From the NCBI GenBank assembly GCA_018257865.1, contig JAEUBA010000048.1, positions 62,001-126,000 on the forward strand: 64,000 nt of DNA, read 5' to 3'. The notes under the pieces are model-generated. The model was not told the DNA's origin. It worked only from the letters and a program-made list of their open reading frames with translations, and did no database searches. A program made the position numbers and the translations under genes. Of the stretch, positions 23,177 through 34,633 are shown piece by piece. The DNA is from Stereocaulon alpinum (lineage: Eukaryota; Ascomycota; Lecanoromycetes; Lecanorales; Stereocaulaceae). Position 1 is the stretch's first letter. The number at the start of each line of letters is the position of its first letter.

Positions 23177-24122
23177 GTTAGATGGATGACCAAGTCAAGA
23201 AGTTCGTGTCGTATATAGATAGATTGAATTTTTCAAACTTGGACTCTGTTTAACCTGTAATTGTGGTTTTTTTTGTTCTCAGCTCGTGGGGTAGGCTTGG
23301 GAGAGCAGACATGATATGGCCGGCAGAGTAACGATGCTAATGACGTCTCAAGGTGTGCATTGTGACATCAGTCTCTGGAGGCAAGGAGATCCTTGCCGCA
23401 TTTACAAGTCACCAATTATGAACTCTTTGGCCCCTTGGACTGCATATGTACGGCCACTAAGATGCATCAACATGAGGCACAGCGCTGCAGCGCAGATCTA
23501 TTGATACTCCATTGCGTAGCATCTCCGGGCCTGGACCGGGAAAAACCCCAAGACGCTCACCCTAGTTGAGTTGGTAGATTCGTGTCCAGCTCAGAGTACA
23601 TTCCTATTCGACAGACTCTCCTTCCATATCCGGTATGGCCCCTCCCTTGACAGGGAACGCTAGCTGGCCCCCAGATCGTTGTCCTGGACCTCACAACCTA
23701 CAACCACGATCGATGCATCATAAATGGATCGCTTGTAATTAGATCGGCGATTATATATAGGATAATTATTTCGTCTACGTAAATTATATTACTTTTAAAG
23801 TAGCTTCGGTTCCCCGATAATAGGAGATCCGGCTAGGAAGACCTCTCACAAATGATACCTGCTGATTGTTTCTTGGATTGACAATTCAAGTGATAGTCAT
23901 AGACTTCAATTATTCCACTCTCATATCTGCTATATCTTACGCTTCTTGCCTGCGTAGAGTATTGCACCCCGCCTTGACCTATTTTTCAAGAAAACATATT
24001 CGCAGCAACATCCTCTGTCAATTATTTCTGATTCTTGACTCTTTTGCTGCCATAACTATTTGCCCTCCGGTCCCAAATTCCTTCATAACAGCACTTCCAG
24101 TGTCACAATCTCCAGTGCTGCT
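23177..24122. other. Intergenic, AT-rich in its second half
   Basis: No supported gene. The part around 23720-23850 is AT-rich (ttatatataggataattatt and similar) between more GC-rich flanks, consistent with a decayed insertion, though I see no terminal repeats. Confidence 0.3.
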
Positions 24123-25119
24123 ATGTACTCACCGCTACCACACGAGAAGGAATCTGAACATAAGCACCTAAGGGATGAGGAGTCGGAAAACCTCCTATCT
24201 AACGAAGGAGGCCCCTTCTCTAGCAAGAAGCACGGAATCCTACGACGGTATGGGCATTGGATCGTCCACTTCGTCAGTGTAATCGCCATGTCGGGATTGC
24301 TGGTTGGTATATAAGAAAGTCTTCGGATCAAAAATCGCGAGTGCTGGGACATGTTTAGCTACTACTGTAAGCGTGTCGTTAGACGACTCCTTGAAATGAG
24401 TAGACTGAAAAGGCTGACTTCTTCGCGCCTGCGGCACGTTTGGATAGCTCCTGTTAATGATGCAGTTCGTCCTTATCCCTATGTTCATCAACAATTCAAT
24501 GGTTCACTATGGTACCAAAGCCCTTTTAAGGGGCCACCAGCGCCTGATGTTGAGAGAGCTTGGTCCGATATCATGAAATGCAGGTGAAGGAATGTCTGCT
24601 CCCCAAGAATTGCGTGATTCCATTGCCTTGGGAGGCTCAAGCTAATTACAAGATGGCCACATAGATGGCCTTATTAGCGTATCAAAAGAGGACATGGAGA
24701 AAGTCAAACACCCAGACTGGTCTGCGGAGTTCCCACCCGAAGCCGGCGGCGGCTATATAGCTGCGACAATCGGCTCGCATCAGCCGCACTGCCTACACTA
24801 CATCTGGCAAGATCATTATATGGACTACTTCCCCAAGACGCAGGACAAGAAGCAGCGTGTGCCGGAGCTCTATGAGAGACACTATGAGCACTGCATGGAT
24901 TATATCCGGCAGAGCCTTATGTGCTAATTTGATACTGGTATCACACCGTACAATTGGGTCCTAGATCATCAGAACCCGACGCCGAACGCAAACACACATC
25001 ACAAGTGTGCGAATTGGGACGCGCTGCAAACATGGCTGGAGAAGAGAAAAGTAGAGGTGCCGGAGGGTTTCAAATGGTATCAGCCTACGGATGCTGTCTC
25101 GCTGGACTACAACCCATGA
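24123..25119 (+). pseudogene. UstYa-like (DUF3328) gene broken by two TAA codons
   Basis: Exons 24123-24366, 24448-24579 and 24665-25119 restore the family order. A cytosolic N-terminus leads to one membrane helix (VHFVSVIAMSGLLVG), then CWDMFSYYSPVNDAV across intron 1. FNGSLWYQSPFKGPP and AGGGYIA follow, with both HxxHC motifs (HQPHC and HYEHC). The end is DTGITPYNWV and a Trp-rich tail. TAA codons stand at 24312-24314 and 24925-24927 in an otherwise clean frame; both could come from CAA. Intron 2 (24580-24664) needs a GC donor. Intact UstYa-type proteins act in cyclisation or other oxidation steps of ribosomal peptides such as ustiloxin and in some other metabolite pathways. This copy should make only a short N-terminal piece unless the stops are read through or are errors. 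Confidence 0.8.
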
Positions 25120-25335
25120 TTCTCATCACACTATCATGGGAAGGAACATTAGCCTGGATGTCCTAAACAAGTTCTCATAACAATGGGAGTGTATAGAGAG
25201 CCAGATCTCAGGGAAATGACCATGTTCTCTGCGGTTTACTTCGGAATTGGACTCCAGAGGTGCCGGAGGATATGTCTAGTTACTAATGCAATAAGTTGTC
25301 CATGACCAAGGCACGCCGTTTGTGCGCATGCGACT

Positions 25336-26744
25336 TCAACAATATTTAGTCGCAAATTTCTGAAATATTTCATCCTCAGCGAGGAAGTTCACAACATCCT
25401 CCTGCTCGTTGATTACAAAGTCGCAGCTTCCGTCGGGCAATCGCGGTAGCACCACTGGCATTCCAGGGACGAGGCCTTGGGAGGGAAACCGAAACGACTC
25501 AATTTTCCCTCCAAATGCTTCCCCAAAGTCAATGTCGTGCATCTCGAAATTGAAATAGCTGACAAGTAGCATGCTTCCAATGAGCAGATCCCCCAGAACG
25601 GACGGCCGCGTGAGCATCTGCATATCAGTTCTTTCGACGAAGCCTAGTAAGTCCCGAAACTTGTCCGCTGTGACGCTGTTTACCTCTGCGCGAATCGCCC
25701 TCCCCGCAGCCTGGATTCCCGAGAATTGGGAAACGTCTAAATTGTCAGTGGCGAGTGCAAGGCGGTGAAGAGCAAGGGAGGCCTTGACTCCATAGATGGC
25801 ATTGCCAAAGTAAGGGTCGGGAAGATGGAGTCGGCTGCGGCAGTCGACAGCCTGACTAAAATGGGTGATTGTACGCTCGGAGATGATGCCGGCACGGTAT
25901 CGGGCAAGCATTAAGCTGCGCCAGATCAACGCGGCGATGGCGTCATGCGTCGATATGCTGGTAGCTTGCTGAGAATAGCTAGTGTGTTCTCCGTTTAAGG
26001 GATGCAGAGCGTTGACAGTAGCGGAGGCACACGAACGGGACGACGATGATGGCCGCCATGGAATGGGAGGGGCAATGCAGTCCAACCTGAATGGTTCTCA
26101 ATGGCACCAGGAATGCCATCCGCCGAAAGCACGGAGGTGCGGTCGAATGGATAGACTTGCTTTGGTATTTATTTATGCCCGGTAGAGCGGCTGACAAGCT
26201 TACCCGTCTGGGCTTTGCGAAGCTTGTCCGCAAAGATCTTCATGACCTCTGTGATACCGCGTCCATCGCACACTGTATGGATGATGGAGAAGACTAGGAG
26301 AAGGCCACCGTCGACGAAATTGGCCCATAAGCGGCACACATCGAGTGGGCCATCTTGGATGTAGACTGGTGCGGGAAAAGGGCAGATTTGTTCATCGTCC
26401 AGGAGTGATGATGAAAAGCGAGCTTTGCGTAAATCCAGAAAGTTGATTTCCCGAGACAGATCCTTGACCTCAAGATACGTAGCGCCGTGTGGGCGGAGAT
26501 CATGTAGCCACGGCTGGTCTTTTGAGAATGGGACAACAGAACCGGCCAGAAAAGGGAGCTCTTCCACTGTAGATCGTAGAGCTGTAAGAAGCAAGTGAGA
26601 GATATACTCGTTATACTCGTTATCACTTCTGGGTAAGTGGTAACAAAAAATTCTTTTGGAGTATATGGGCGTCATCCGCATGTCCCACCGGGATAGCTGC
26701 AGTCTGAACGGAGAGCATGGAACTGCGAAGGAATTTTCCATCAT
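25336..26744 (-). pseudogene. BAHD-like acyltransferase, frame problem in the middle
   Basis: The first ATG of the family-like region is at 26744. Exon 1 (26744-26204) covers FRLQLSRWDMRMTPIYSKR and the catalytic HxxxD motif as HTVCDG. After the intron 26156-26203 the frame reads YPFDRTSVLSADG and ENHSGWT. The C-terminal part (to 25336) is in another frame and has STHDAIAALIWRS, AVDCRSRL, FGNAIYG and DFGEAFG, the counterpart of the DFGWG motif. A one-base deletion near 26085 would explain the shift. An intron rescue is possible but would remove about 25 expected residues. Relatives (trichothecene 3-O-acetyltransferase and similar PF02458 proteins) transfer acyl groups from CoA to alcohols or amines of secondary metabolites. 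Both ends are well kept, so the damage is recent, or it is a base error. Confidence 0.7.
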
Positions 26745-27406
26745 GTAAATTAAGACGTCCGTTAAGATTTGCTGCGCTCTACAATGATAGCAACCTTGAT
26801 CTCGAGAAATGTAAAGCCAAGCCAAGCGTTCGAGGCTCAATGACAATTGATTATGAGAAGCTGTCAACGCGATACACTTGAGTGTTGTCGCTCGAGCTCC
26901 TGATACAATGGCTGATGATGGGTCTATTTACTAGCGATTTCGAGCTGATGTTGTTCGTAACAGTGCTAGTCGCCAACATTATCGTTGAAAATTTGTCAAG
27001 ACCAACAGGGTACCGATGCGTACATGGTTTGATTTGTTTTGTTGGCACCGATGTTCTGATATCTTAAATTGTAAGTGAGATAGGGAATGTATATGCGCAA
27101 AATCAGGGCCGGGACTTAAACTATGCCTACCTAGTGGCGATTAGTGGCTGATTACTAAGCGTGAACTTGGCATTTAGCATCTTGCATCTCATTTGGCATC
27201 TCTTCCTACGCTGCTCTGAATGTTGCATTCATCACAAGCCGAATAAGGATATGGCTATCACAAAAATTACAGATGTATTACTTGTTTGAATTCAGTTACC
27301 GAGTATGGACATACAAGCTGACTGTCCATTCAAGTGTTGAGAGTATAAGGTCAGCGAGTCTGTTGACCACATTTACTCTGCACACTCATGCTGCCGCCTA
27401 AGGGTT
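26745..27406. other. Intergenic, nothing recognised
   Basis: No supported gene, RNA or repeat. Confidence 0.35.
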
Positions 27407-28316
27407 TCAAGCAGGCAACGCGGTTTTTGTGCTTGCTACTCCATATGAATAGGGCAAGTACCACCCCCCGGCATCCGCCCCAAAATCTTTCGCTTGCCGG
27501 ATTTCATCCTTTTGAACTTCACTATGCTTGAAAATCGAAAGCAGTACCCACCTCAGAGCTGCTAGTGGATAATTCCAGACCCTCAACGCCGATAGATTGC
27601 ATGAGTGTGCGGCCGAATCTGCGGAGGACACAGCAAGGAAGAGAGCGATTACTGGTCAGAAAGTCCGGAACAAGCATACCTTGGAATAAGCACTTGAACT
27701 GCGATGTCACATTTACTCGCCTGCCGCCTTGCCAGCTCGCCAACTTGGTAGATGAATGGGGTGTATACCATACGTCCTCCCGCATTGTATCGCCTCGTCT
27801 CGTTCTGTGAGACCGCCCGTTACTGCTTCGGTTCCGCAGACTTCTCAAAGAGGCGGTTGGTTTTCGAAAGATCTCAAGTGGCGAGTAGGATTGGGTAGAG
27901 AGCGCTATAGAAAGGCAGCAGATATTGGTTGAAAAAAGGAGAAAACGCAGGAAAGGAAACCTTTGTCGGCCGTGATGGAGCTATTCTTACATAGGCCAGG
28001 ACGGCCACATTGAACCTTCGCACTCATCTTGAAGAAGACAAGGATTTGGTAGAGGTGGAAGATCTTCCAATCGAGAAAGTAAGCATCTGCAAAGAAGGGA
28101 ATGAAGCGATGTATGCAGGATCAGATAATGACTTCGTCGTAGAGGAAAGATGCGAGGCAATAGCAAGCGATCCAATGGCAGAAGGAGTGAGCATGTAGAA
28201 AGCTTGGGAGCTCCGCATACCTTACTCAAGAGGTGAGTGACAAAGAGGTTGCTTGCAGCTCCGGTGCGAAAATTGTGATTAGGGGTGGAGGTGTCTGGAC
28301 GGTAGGGCCTTGGCAT
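27407..28316 (-). CDS. Uncharacterised spliced gene candidate
   Basis: An ATG at 28316 starts a short frame. With GTAAGG or GTATGC donors near 28220-28227 and later GT-AG pairs (27661-27602 region, gtatgc to cctccgcag), coding pieces can be joined down to 27407. Segments include THLLNAYFLDWKIFHLYQIL, QSYSPLEIFRKPTASL and LRVWNYPLAALR. I recognise no domain, and more than one exon path is possible. The consistent splice signals make a real gene likelier than chance, but the limits and product are guesses. Confidence 0.25.
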
Positions 28317-28610
28317 GTCTCAGTGGAGCCGTGGAGTAAGGGGAAGTTAGACGCCGTCAGGAGACTGTAATGAACAACTGTATCTCACTGGATCTCTAAC
28401 GAGATATGAAGATACGGATCTTGGGCAATGAACAGTAACAAAGCAGCGTACAGGGCCCTTTCATGGCTAAACTAAACATCTCTCGATAGAAGCGCTCCGC
28501 TCGCATCAAAACCTCCCTCGCGGCCATGCCTGAACATACCAAACTCAGCGCATCAGGACTTGCTTTCTTCCGGTATGGCACTTCTGAGAGCAGCGTGGTT
28601 GTGGTGATTA

Positions 28611-28852
28611 TTACACAGTGGCCCGTGACACTATGACGGGATGGAAGTCATTTGGGCCTGGCTGTTGAGGAGACTCTATTGCCTTCTTAGCTGTGCAAGA
28701 GCAAATACCGCATAAAGACAACAGAAAATACCTATGACGGAGGGAGCTTGCGCATTTCTGCTCATGAGAAGGCTCTGTAGAGCTAATGCAGCTGGTGGTA
28801 GACCAATGAGAACTCCAACAATGGCGACAATAGCTCCTGTTGACAAAGCCAT
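28611..28852 (-). CDS. 66-residue single-helix membrane protein
   Basis: Exon 1 (28852-28732) and exon 2 (28690-28611) join in frame around a very short 41-nt GT-AG intron. The protein begins MALSTGAIVAIVGVLIGLPPAALALQ-like, a hydrophobic N-terminal helix of the kind that opens many small fungal membrane proteins. It ends in a polar tail of about 30 residues (PGPNDFHPVIV near the end). Neither exon alone is long enough for routine ORF calling. The family and role are unknown. The clean ATG, helix, splice sites and stop support a real gene; the intron length is at the low edge for fungi. Confidence 0.45.
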
Positions 28853-29960
28853 TATGATGTGAGAGAGAATACTAGGCTTTCGAGTGATGACGGAGGTCGA
28901 ACCAGAACCGCAATATCAAAAGGACGAGAGAGTTCCTGAGGGTATCACTGAGGGTATTATTGAAGTTTGAGTCGATCTCAAGGTAACGAGAATGAGCACA
29001 CGAATTGGGACAGTCCATCCATGCAATCTTATATGAATGCCTGGAAGTACTGCTGGGAAAACGCACATTTTGGCAACGCAGTCTTTTCGCCTTAGAACCA
29101 TTGAGGGCGCGTGCAAATTCTGGACTCGGCCAAGATCCTCTTGCGAGGGATTAGATACATGGCAGAAGCCTAGTTGGGCCGGAGTTGATCCGCAGTAGGT
29201 ATCTCCAATTTCTTAAGCATTGCTAAGGATACCTCGCACGAGGGCACAGTTGAGGGAGCCAGAATGCGTACTCTTCAAACAGTCCGTCCCTTAGCGTATA
29301 CCAAGACGGGTATATTCACCAATCATATCGCTAGCATTCACGAACACATTTTGGATATGTCTCCATACATATACTCACAGCCAATAAAGAAGTAGTATAG
29401 CTAAGTGTGTAAGCACATCAAGCTCAAGGGTAATATAATTGTGGAGACAAGTACTTGCTGCGCTGCGCTACTGCCTCGAAGAGTTGCCTGATTGCGTTCA
29501 AGGACGGATTTACTGAAAGCACGAGTAGTACGAGAAAGAGAATTCTGGATATACTTGGGCGCACTTCGCACATCAGAAGCTCGTGGGGAGAGCACGGATT
29601 CTTCAGGTTCGCTTCCGCCTCAGCTCATGCAACTAGTGCTCACGAATTCTGGCCTGCCCAATCAACGAAAGAAGTCTGAGCGAGGAACCCGGCTATTCGT
29701 CCAATGGATCGGCTTCTGTCAAGCCACAATTTCCACCCAAGTACTCGGTACGTCTTATGACGAGGCGGAGTTCAACATTGATTGCCAAAATGTGCGTCAA
29801 GCATTTGATCACTGAATGCGCATTAAGATCCCCCCACGGTTTTCATGAGCTTGTCTCAGCTTCCTCAGGTTCAACTTCCATCCTCTGCACGAGATCGTGA
29901 TACATCGCCTTCTCCTGTTCTGGCTGCACTACGCTTCAGACATTGCATATTCCCTGAAAG
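28853..29960. other. Intergenic, possibly decayed coding sequence
   Basis: A plus-strand open frame at 29492-29815 (108 codons) has regular protein-like composition (VVREREFWIYLGALR), and the same frame continues upstream past a TGA, but there is no ATG. It may be a remnant. Nothing else is recognised. Confidence 0.3.
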
Positions 29961-32900
29961 ATGCCTGGACCGCCCAAGATACCGGTCGCGGAATGGAATC
30001 TGTATAAAGCCAACATACATTCTCTATACGTGACAGAGAACAAGACTTTGGGACGAATGATGGAGTGTGTAGCAAGCGAGTCTGGATTTCGACCTAGGTC
30101 AGTGGATACGCTGGCCTTCGGCTACTACTATCCTAACCTGATCTTAGCAAGGCTCAATATATCCGTCAACTCAAGAAGTGGGGTTTCGAGAAGAATTCGA
30201 GCGCTAATAAGTGGAAGCAAGTCGCTAAAGTGGTGCGCAAGCGCAAGCATGAGGGCAAAGACAGCGAGGTCTTCATTAGAGATGATCGAATTTCCGCCCA
30301 AAAGCTACGCAAGGAAATATCTCGATACGCTGTGCACGAAGAATCTCGCGAGTGTTCGAGTAAGGCACTACACCCGCGATGTTCGGTCAAAGAGCTGACA
30401 TGTGTAAAGGTCCGAGGTTAGAGGATTTAGATGGCATCGTTGTTCAGACGCCAATGGGGGACGTTATGCGAAACACAGTGTCCCTCTGTACACCTTGGTT
30501 TGACTTTCAGAATCTGATCCAGCCTTACTGTATGCGAACCATCGTTTGAAATTTCGGAGGGCAAAGCTTACATATTAAAGTCGAGTATCTTCGCAAACTA
30601 AACTTAAAAAGCGCAGCGCCAGATCCTCTCTTGCGTCAACAAGATGCATACGCAGGCTACGGTGTTCCATCCGACGTGCCATGGAATCTCGAAATGGGAC
30701 ACTGGGCGATCCCTGGCGACCCGTGGATTCCATCGTGTGCCAGATACACAGACTATACTTCTCCGAACACCGTCTTCTCTGGATGTCATGACAAGTTGAA
30801 CGTTCCTCTACTCGCCACAGACGAGACCAGTGATGAAGTAATTGCTCTACTAGCAGATTTTATTGGTGCTACTACAGATTCTAAGAATACACGCTCTGGT
30901 CATGAGCTACTTCCGTATCTGGATGATATCATAGTAGAGCTGCAGGAAGGCCAGCTTACAAAGAATGTTGAGCAACTCAAAGGCACGTCTGAATTGGACC
31001 CAGTGTTGCAGCTTGTTCGTCTCTCCGTATATCTTTCCTCGAATAATTTGCTTCCAGATCCGAAGATGGACAAGTTTGTGGAGTGGATGATAAGATCAGG
31101 GACTCAGTGGGTTCTAGAAGTCTTGTTAGATCTCAAGACACCTACAACAGAGATATTCGGATCGAACATTTTTCTTAGTGCCGCGAGTTTGGGTAGTATG
31201 GATATAGTTCGCATCCTCGTTGCAAAAGAGATTGATGTCGATGCGCTCGCTGGATACGGCTTCCAAAGAAGAGCACTTGAGGAGGCTACAAGGAAACAAC
31301 ATCCTCGGATGGTGGAGTTGCTACTGGATGCGGGGGCGAGCCTAGAGCGAGAAGATCAAATCGGTTTGTCGTTTCTCTCCAACGCCCTTGCTGGGACTCA
31401 TAGCATCGAAATACTCGACATGCTGATTAAAAAGGGTATCGACGTCAATGATCCGGCAATGCCAGAGGAAGATGGATGTACTGCTCTAGTCTATGCAGCT
31501 GAAAGGCGCGATCTCGTCATGGTTCGGATGTTGTTAGGAGATGGAGCCAATGTCAATGAGATGTTTCGTGGCTCAATAACAGCGTTGCAGGCCTCAATTG
31601 GTGAAAATGGGGTGGATGTGGCACTGGCCTTGATTGACGCAGGTGCAAGCATCGATGCACCTATGGGTGATCTTTTTGCTCACGCACGCGAAGACTCAGA
31701 GGAATATGGCCAGTTCCACCGACTCACAACACCAATACAGCGAGCGGCACTGGCTGATAACGTTGAACTTGTTCAATTCTTACTATCTGAGGGCGCAGAC
31801 ATCAATGCCTGCCCTTGGGAAGGGTGCATAGACGAAATTCGAGAACATTTGACAGCGCCATGGTGTGATGAAACATGTCTTAATGAGGATCATGAGGATG
31901 ATGGCTTCGAATATCAAAAAGTGATGACAGTTTTGCAAGCGGCTGCCTTCAATCGAAATGCCATCTTGGTTCGGGTGGTGTTGGGAGCAGACGCCGATGT
32001 CAACGCCAGAGGATGTGGTGATACACCGCTACAGCTAGCAGCGGCTAAGGGCGATGCCAAGATTTGTCATATCTTATTGAGATATGGCGCTGATATGAAT
32101 GCCCCTGCCGATGCCCATTATGGCAGGACAGCGCTTCAAGCAGCAGCGAGAACTGGTGATTGCGAGTTGGTGCAACAGCTGCTCCATGCTGGCGCCGATG
32201 TAAATGCTGTTGCCAGCCCCACAGGTGGTCGAACCGCCCTACAAGCCGCTGTGGAGCATGGAAGTATTGAGCTCGTAGAAATTCTGATCGGAGCTGGTGG
32301 GGATATCAATGTCGCTGCAAGCGAAATAGCGGGACGGACATGCCTCCAAGCTGCAGCAGAATATGGTCATGTCGAATTGGTCCAACTGCTTCTAAGTGCA
32401 GGAGCTGACGTCAACAGCCCTGCAGCCCCAGCTTCCAACGGACTGACTGCTCTCCAGGCAGCCGTGAGTCCATGTCCCCGTAGCTGTTATAACGACACTA
32501 CTCAGGCAGCCAACAAGGAGCTCGCCCATACTAGGATTCTCCAAATCCTGCTGAACGCTGGGGCAGATGTCAATGCTCCTCAATCAGCGGATCGAGGAAC
32601 ATCCGCTCTGGTCGCAGCTATCAGGAAGCACAAATTTGACTTGGATCTGTCTTTGTCTGGAGCTGATATCAATGGTCACAGTCGTCGTCATGCACTGGGA
32701 GAAGTGATCGAACAGCGAATCACGGAAATAATTGCTCTATTGATCGAAGCAGGAGCAGATGTTAACATCCACTGCGCATCACCTTCATATTCTATGCAAA
32801 ACGAGACTCCCTTAAAAGCAGCAGCCGGAAAAGGGCTTGTAAAAATTGCAACCATGCTTCTCAAAGCAGGCGCACAAGTGAACTCACATACTGTGGGATC

Positions 32901-34002
32901 TGAGTTCACAGCACTGTATTGCGCATTGCGGTTCGGACGTGCTGAAATGGTACGTTTGTTGCTTGACCATGGCGCAGACCCAAACGTACGTGTCGCTTAC
33001 AGGAGCCCATCGACACCGCTAGGAGTCCCTCTAATAAGATTTGACATAAACATTGAGATCATATCCGCTCTAATCGATGCTGGCGCCGATTTCAACGGAA
33101 CACCTTCCATTCAATTGGCAGCCGCGGCAGGCAACATACAAGCTGTTCAGCTGCTACTTAAAGCGGGAGCTGATGAATCTGCAGCACTCAAGGATGCAAT
33201 CAAAATACGCGATGTCGACCTCATCAAATTTCTGCTCGAGGCAGGAGCAGACGTTAACGCCCCAGCTGGTTCAGGTTATGACAGAACCTGGCCACTTCAG
33301 GAAGCAATCAAAACACACGATGTCGACCTCATCAAACTTCTGATCGAGGCAGGAGCAGACCTTAATGCCTTAGTTGGCCCAAATCATGACAGAACAGCAC
33401 TTCATGAAGCAATCATAGAACACGATGTCGACCTCATCAAATTTCTGATCGAGGCAGGAGCAGACGTTAATGCCCTAGCTCACCCGATATGGGGCAGAAC
33501 AGCACTTCAGGAAGCAATCATAAAACACGATGTCGACCTCATCAAATTTCTGATCGAGGCAGGAGCGGACGTTAATACCCCAGCTAGCCCGCACTGGTGC
33601 AAAACAGCACTTCAGGAGGCCGTACAGCGCGGTAATATCGAGATATTGAGATTACTCTTGGCTCACGGCGCTGACATCAATGCGCCGGCCGGACGGAAAG
33701 GCGGTAGAACGGCCCTCCAAGGCGCGGCGTCCGAGGGACATCTCAAGATGGTCGTAATGTTACTTGAAGCTGGAGCACACGTGAACGCTCCACCGGCGAC
33801 CGTGTGCGGGAGAACGGCTTTGGATGCCGCGGCGATAAATGGCCGCTTGGACATTGTAGTTTTGCTGCTAAAGAATGATGACGATGCTGAAGGTATTGAT
33901 GTTCGCTGCAAGCGTGCTGCGGAACACGCGGCTGCAAATGGTCGCCTTGTCATTGCGAGGATCTTGAGGGAGCATTGTACAAATCGAGAGTCGACAGCCT
34001 GA
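29961..34002 (+). CDS. Clr5-domain ankyrin-repeat protein
   Basis: Four exons (29961-30097, 30148-30359, 30410-30529, 30581-34002) give 1,296 residues. Residues about 5-65 form a Clr5 domain (PF14420), read across intron 1: IPVAEWNLYKANIHSLYV, then KAQYIRQLKKWGFEKN. A charged linker and a segment with TPWFDFQNLIQPYFEYL follow. The large last exon encodes more than twenty ankyrin repeats from about residue 320 to the end, with repeated G-ADVNA and T-ALQ-A-motifs. Repeats near 33.2-33.6 kb are almost identical to each other. The Clr5 name comes from a fission yeast silencing factor. Filamentous ascomycetes carry many such Clr5-ankyrin proteins with unknown targets; scaffold or recognition roles are suspected. 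No damage is seen. Confidence 0.9.
33206..33625 (+). repeat. Homogenised ankyrin-repeat DNA block
   Basis: The sequence gatgtcgacctcatcaaa starts at 33211, 33319, 33424 and 33529, with spacings of 108, 105 and 105 bases. Flanking bases (tctgatcgaggcaggagc) are almost unchanged. Other ankyrin repeats of the same gene are far more divergent, so this block arose by recent unequal exchange or conversion. Confidence 0.85.
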
Positions 34003-34241
34003 AGTTGTCTAGCATCTGACGTTCATCCTGGGAATCCAATCTCTTCTCATGTTACAAGTTCCAGGGAATTAAGGGTCAAATATTTCTAGAAAATACATCT
34101 CGCCTTAGCAATCACGCTCCTTACTTTCTCCGACACACGATAGGTCACAAAATGGAACCAATAAACATGTTTCAATCTCAAACATAAGATGTCTAAGTCT
34201 TCTTCCGCCCCTACAGACTACCACCCACAGCATAGAAATCG
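34003..34241. other. Short convergent intergenic region
   Basis: The Clr5-ankyrin gene (plus) and the six-cysteine secreted protein gene (minus) end toward each other here. Nothing more is seen apart from the adjacent homopolymer, listed on its own. Confidence 0.4.

Positions 34242-34271
<30 letters not shown>
34242..34271 (-). repeat. 30-base C/G homopolymer
   Basis: Thirty C residues in a row on the plus strand. On the minus strand this is a G run that begins three bases after the TGA (34274-34276) of the secreted protein gene, so it would fall in its 3' untranslated region. True length is uncertain because such runs are hard to sequence. Confidence 0.85.
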
Positions 34272-34273
<2 letters not shown>

Positions 34274-34274
<1 letters not shown>

Positions 34275-34633
34275 CAAGACCCATTCGCCGAATCACAAAT
34301 CGCATACGTAGTCATCACCCCAATTGACCCCCCACAAGAATGCGTCCCCTCACTCAACAGCGAGCAAGTAGCATCGCGCTTCCCATTCCGATCATTATAC
34401 GCCGGCAGATTATAAGGGACTTGGTTGTTACAACCTTGATAGTCGAAATTGGCCCCGCCGCCGGGGACGGTGAAGGAGGTGCCGCAGATGGGGTTTAGCG
34501 GGGTGCCGGTGCAGGCGGTTTTCCCGCGGAGCCAGGTGTAGGTTGTGCCGGTGTCGCCGGAGGTGCCGAGCATTAGGGCGGCGTGGGTGGTGGTTAGGAG
34601 GGCGAGGAAGGGGGTTAGGGTGTGGAGGTGCAT
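34274..34633 (-). CDS. Small secreted six-cysteine protein
   Basis: A single exon of 119 residues starts at the ATG at 34633. The signal peptide is LHTLTPFLALLTTTHA. The mature chain of about 100 residues has six cysteines (TAC, PIC, GC, TC, SC, IC) and many Gly, Thr and Asn residues, which suggests three disulfides. A TATA-like tttatatag lies near 34816-34824, about 185 bases upstream. No known domain is recognised. The size and cysteine pattern are effector-like, which is inference. The G run just after the stop is the odd feature. Confidence 0.65.
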
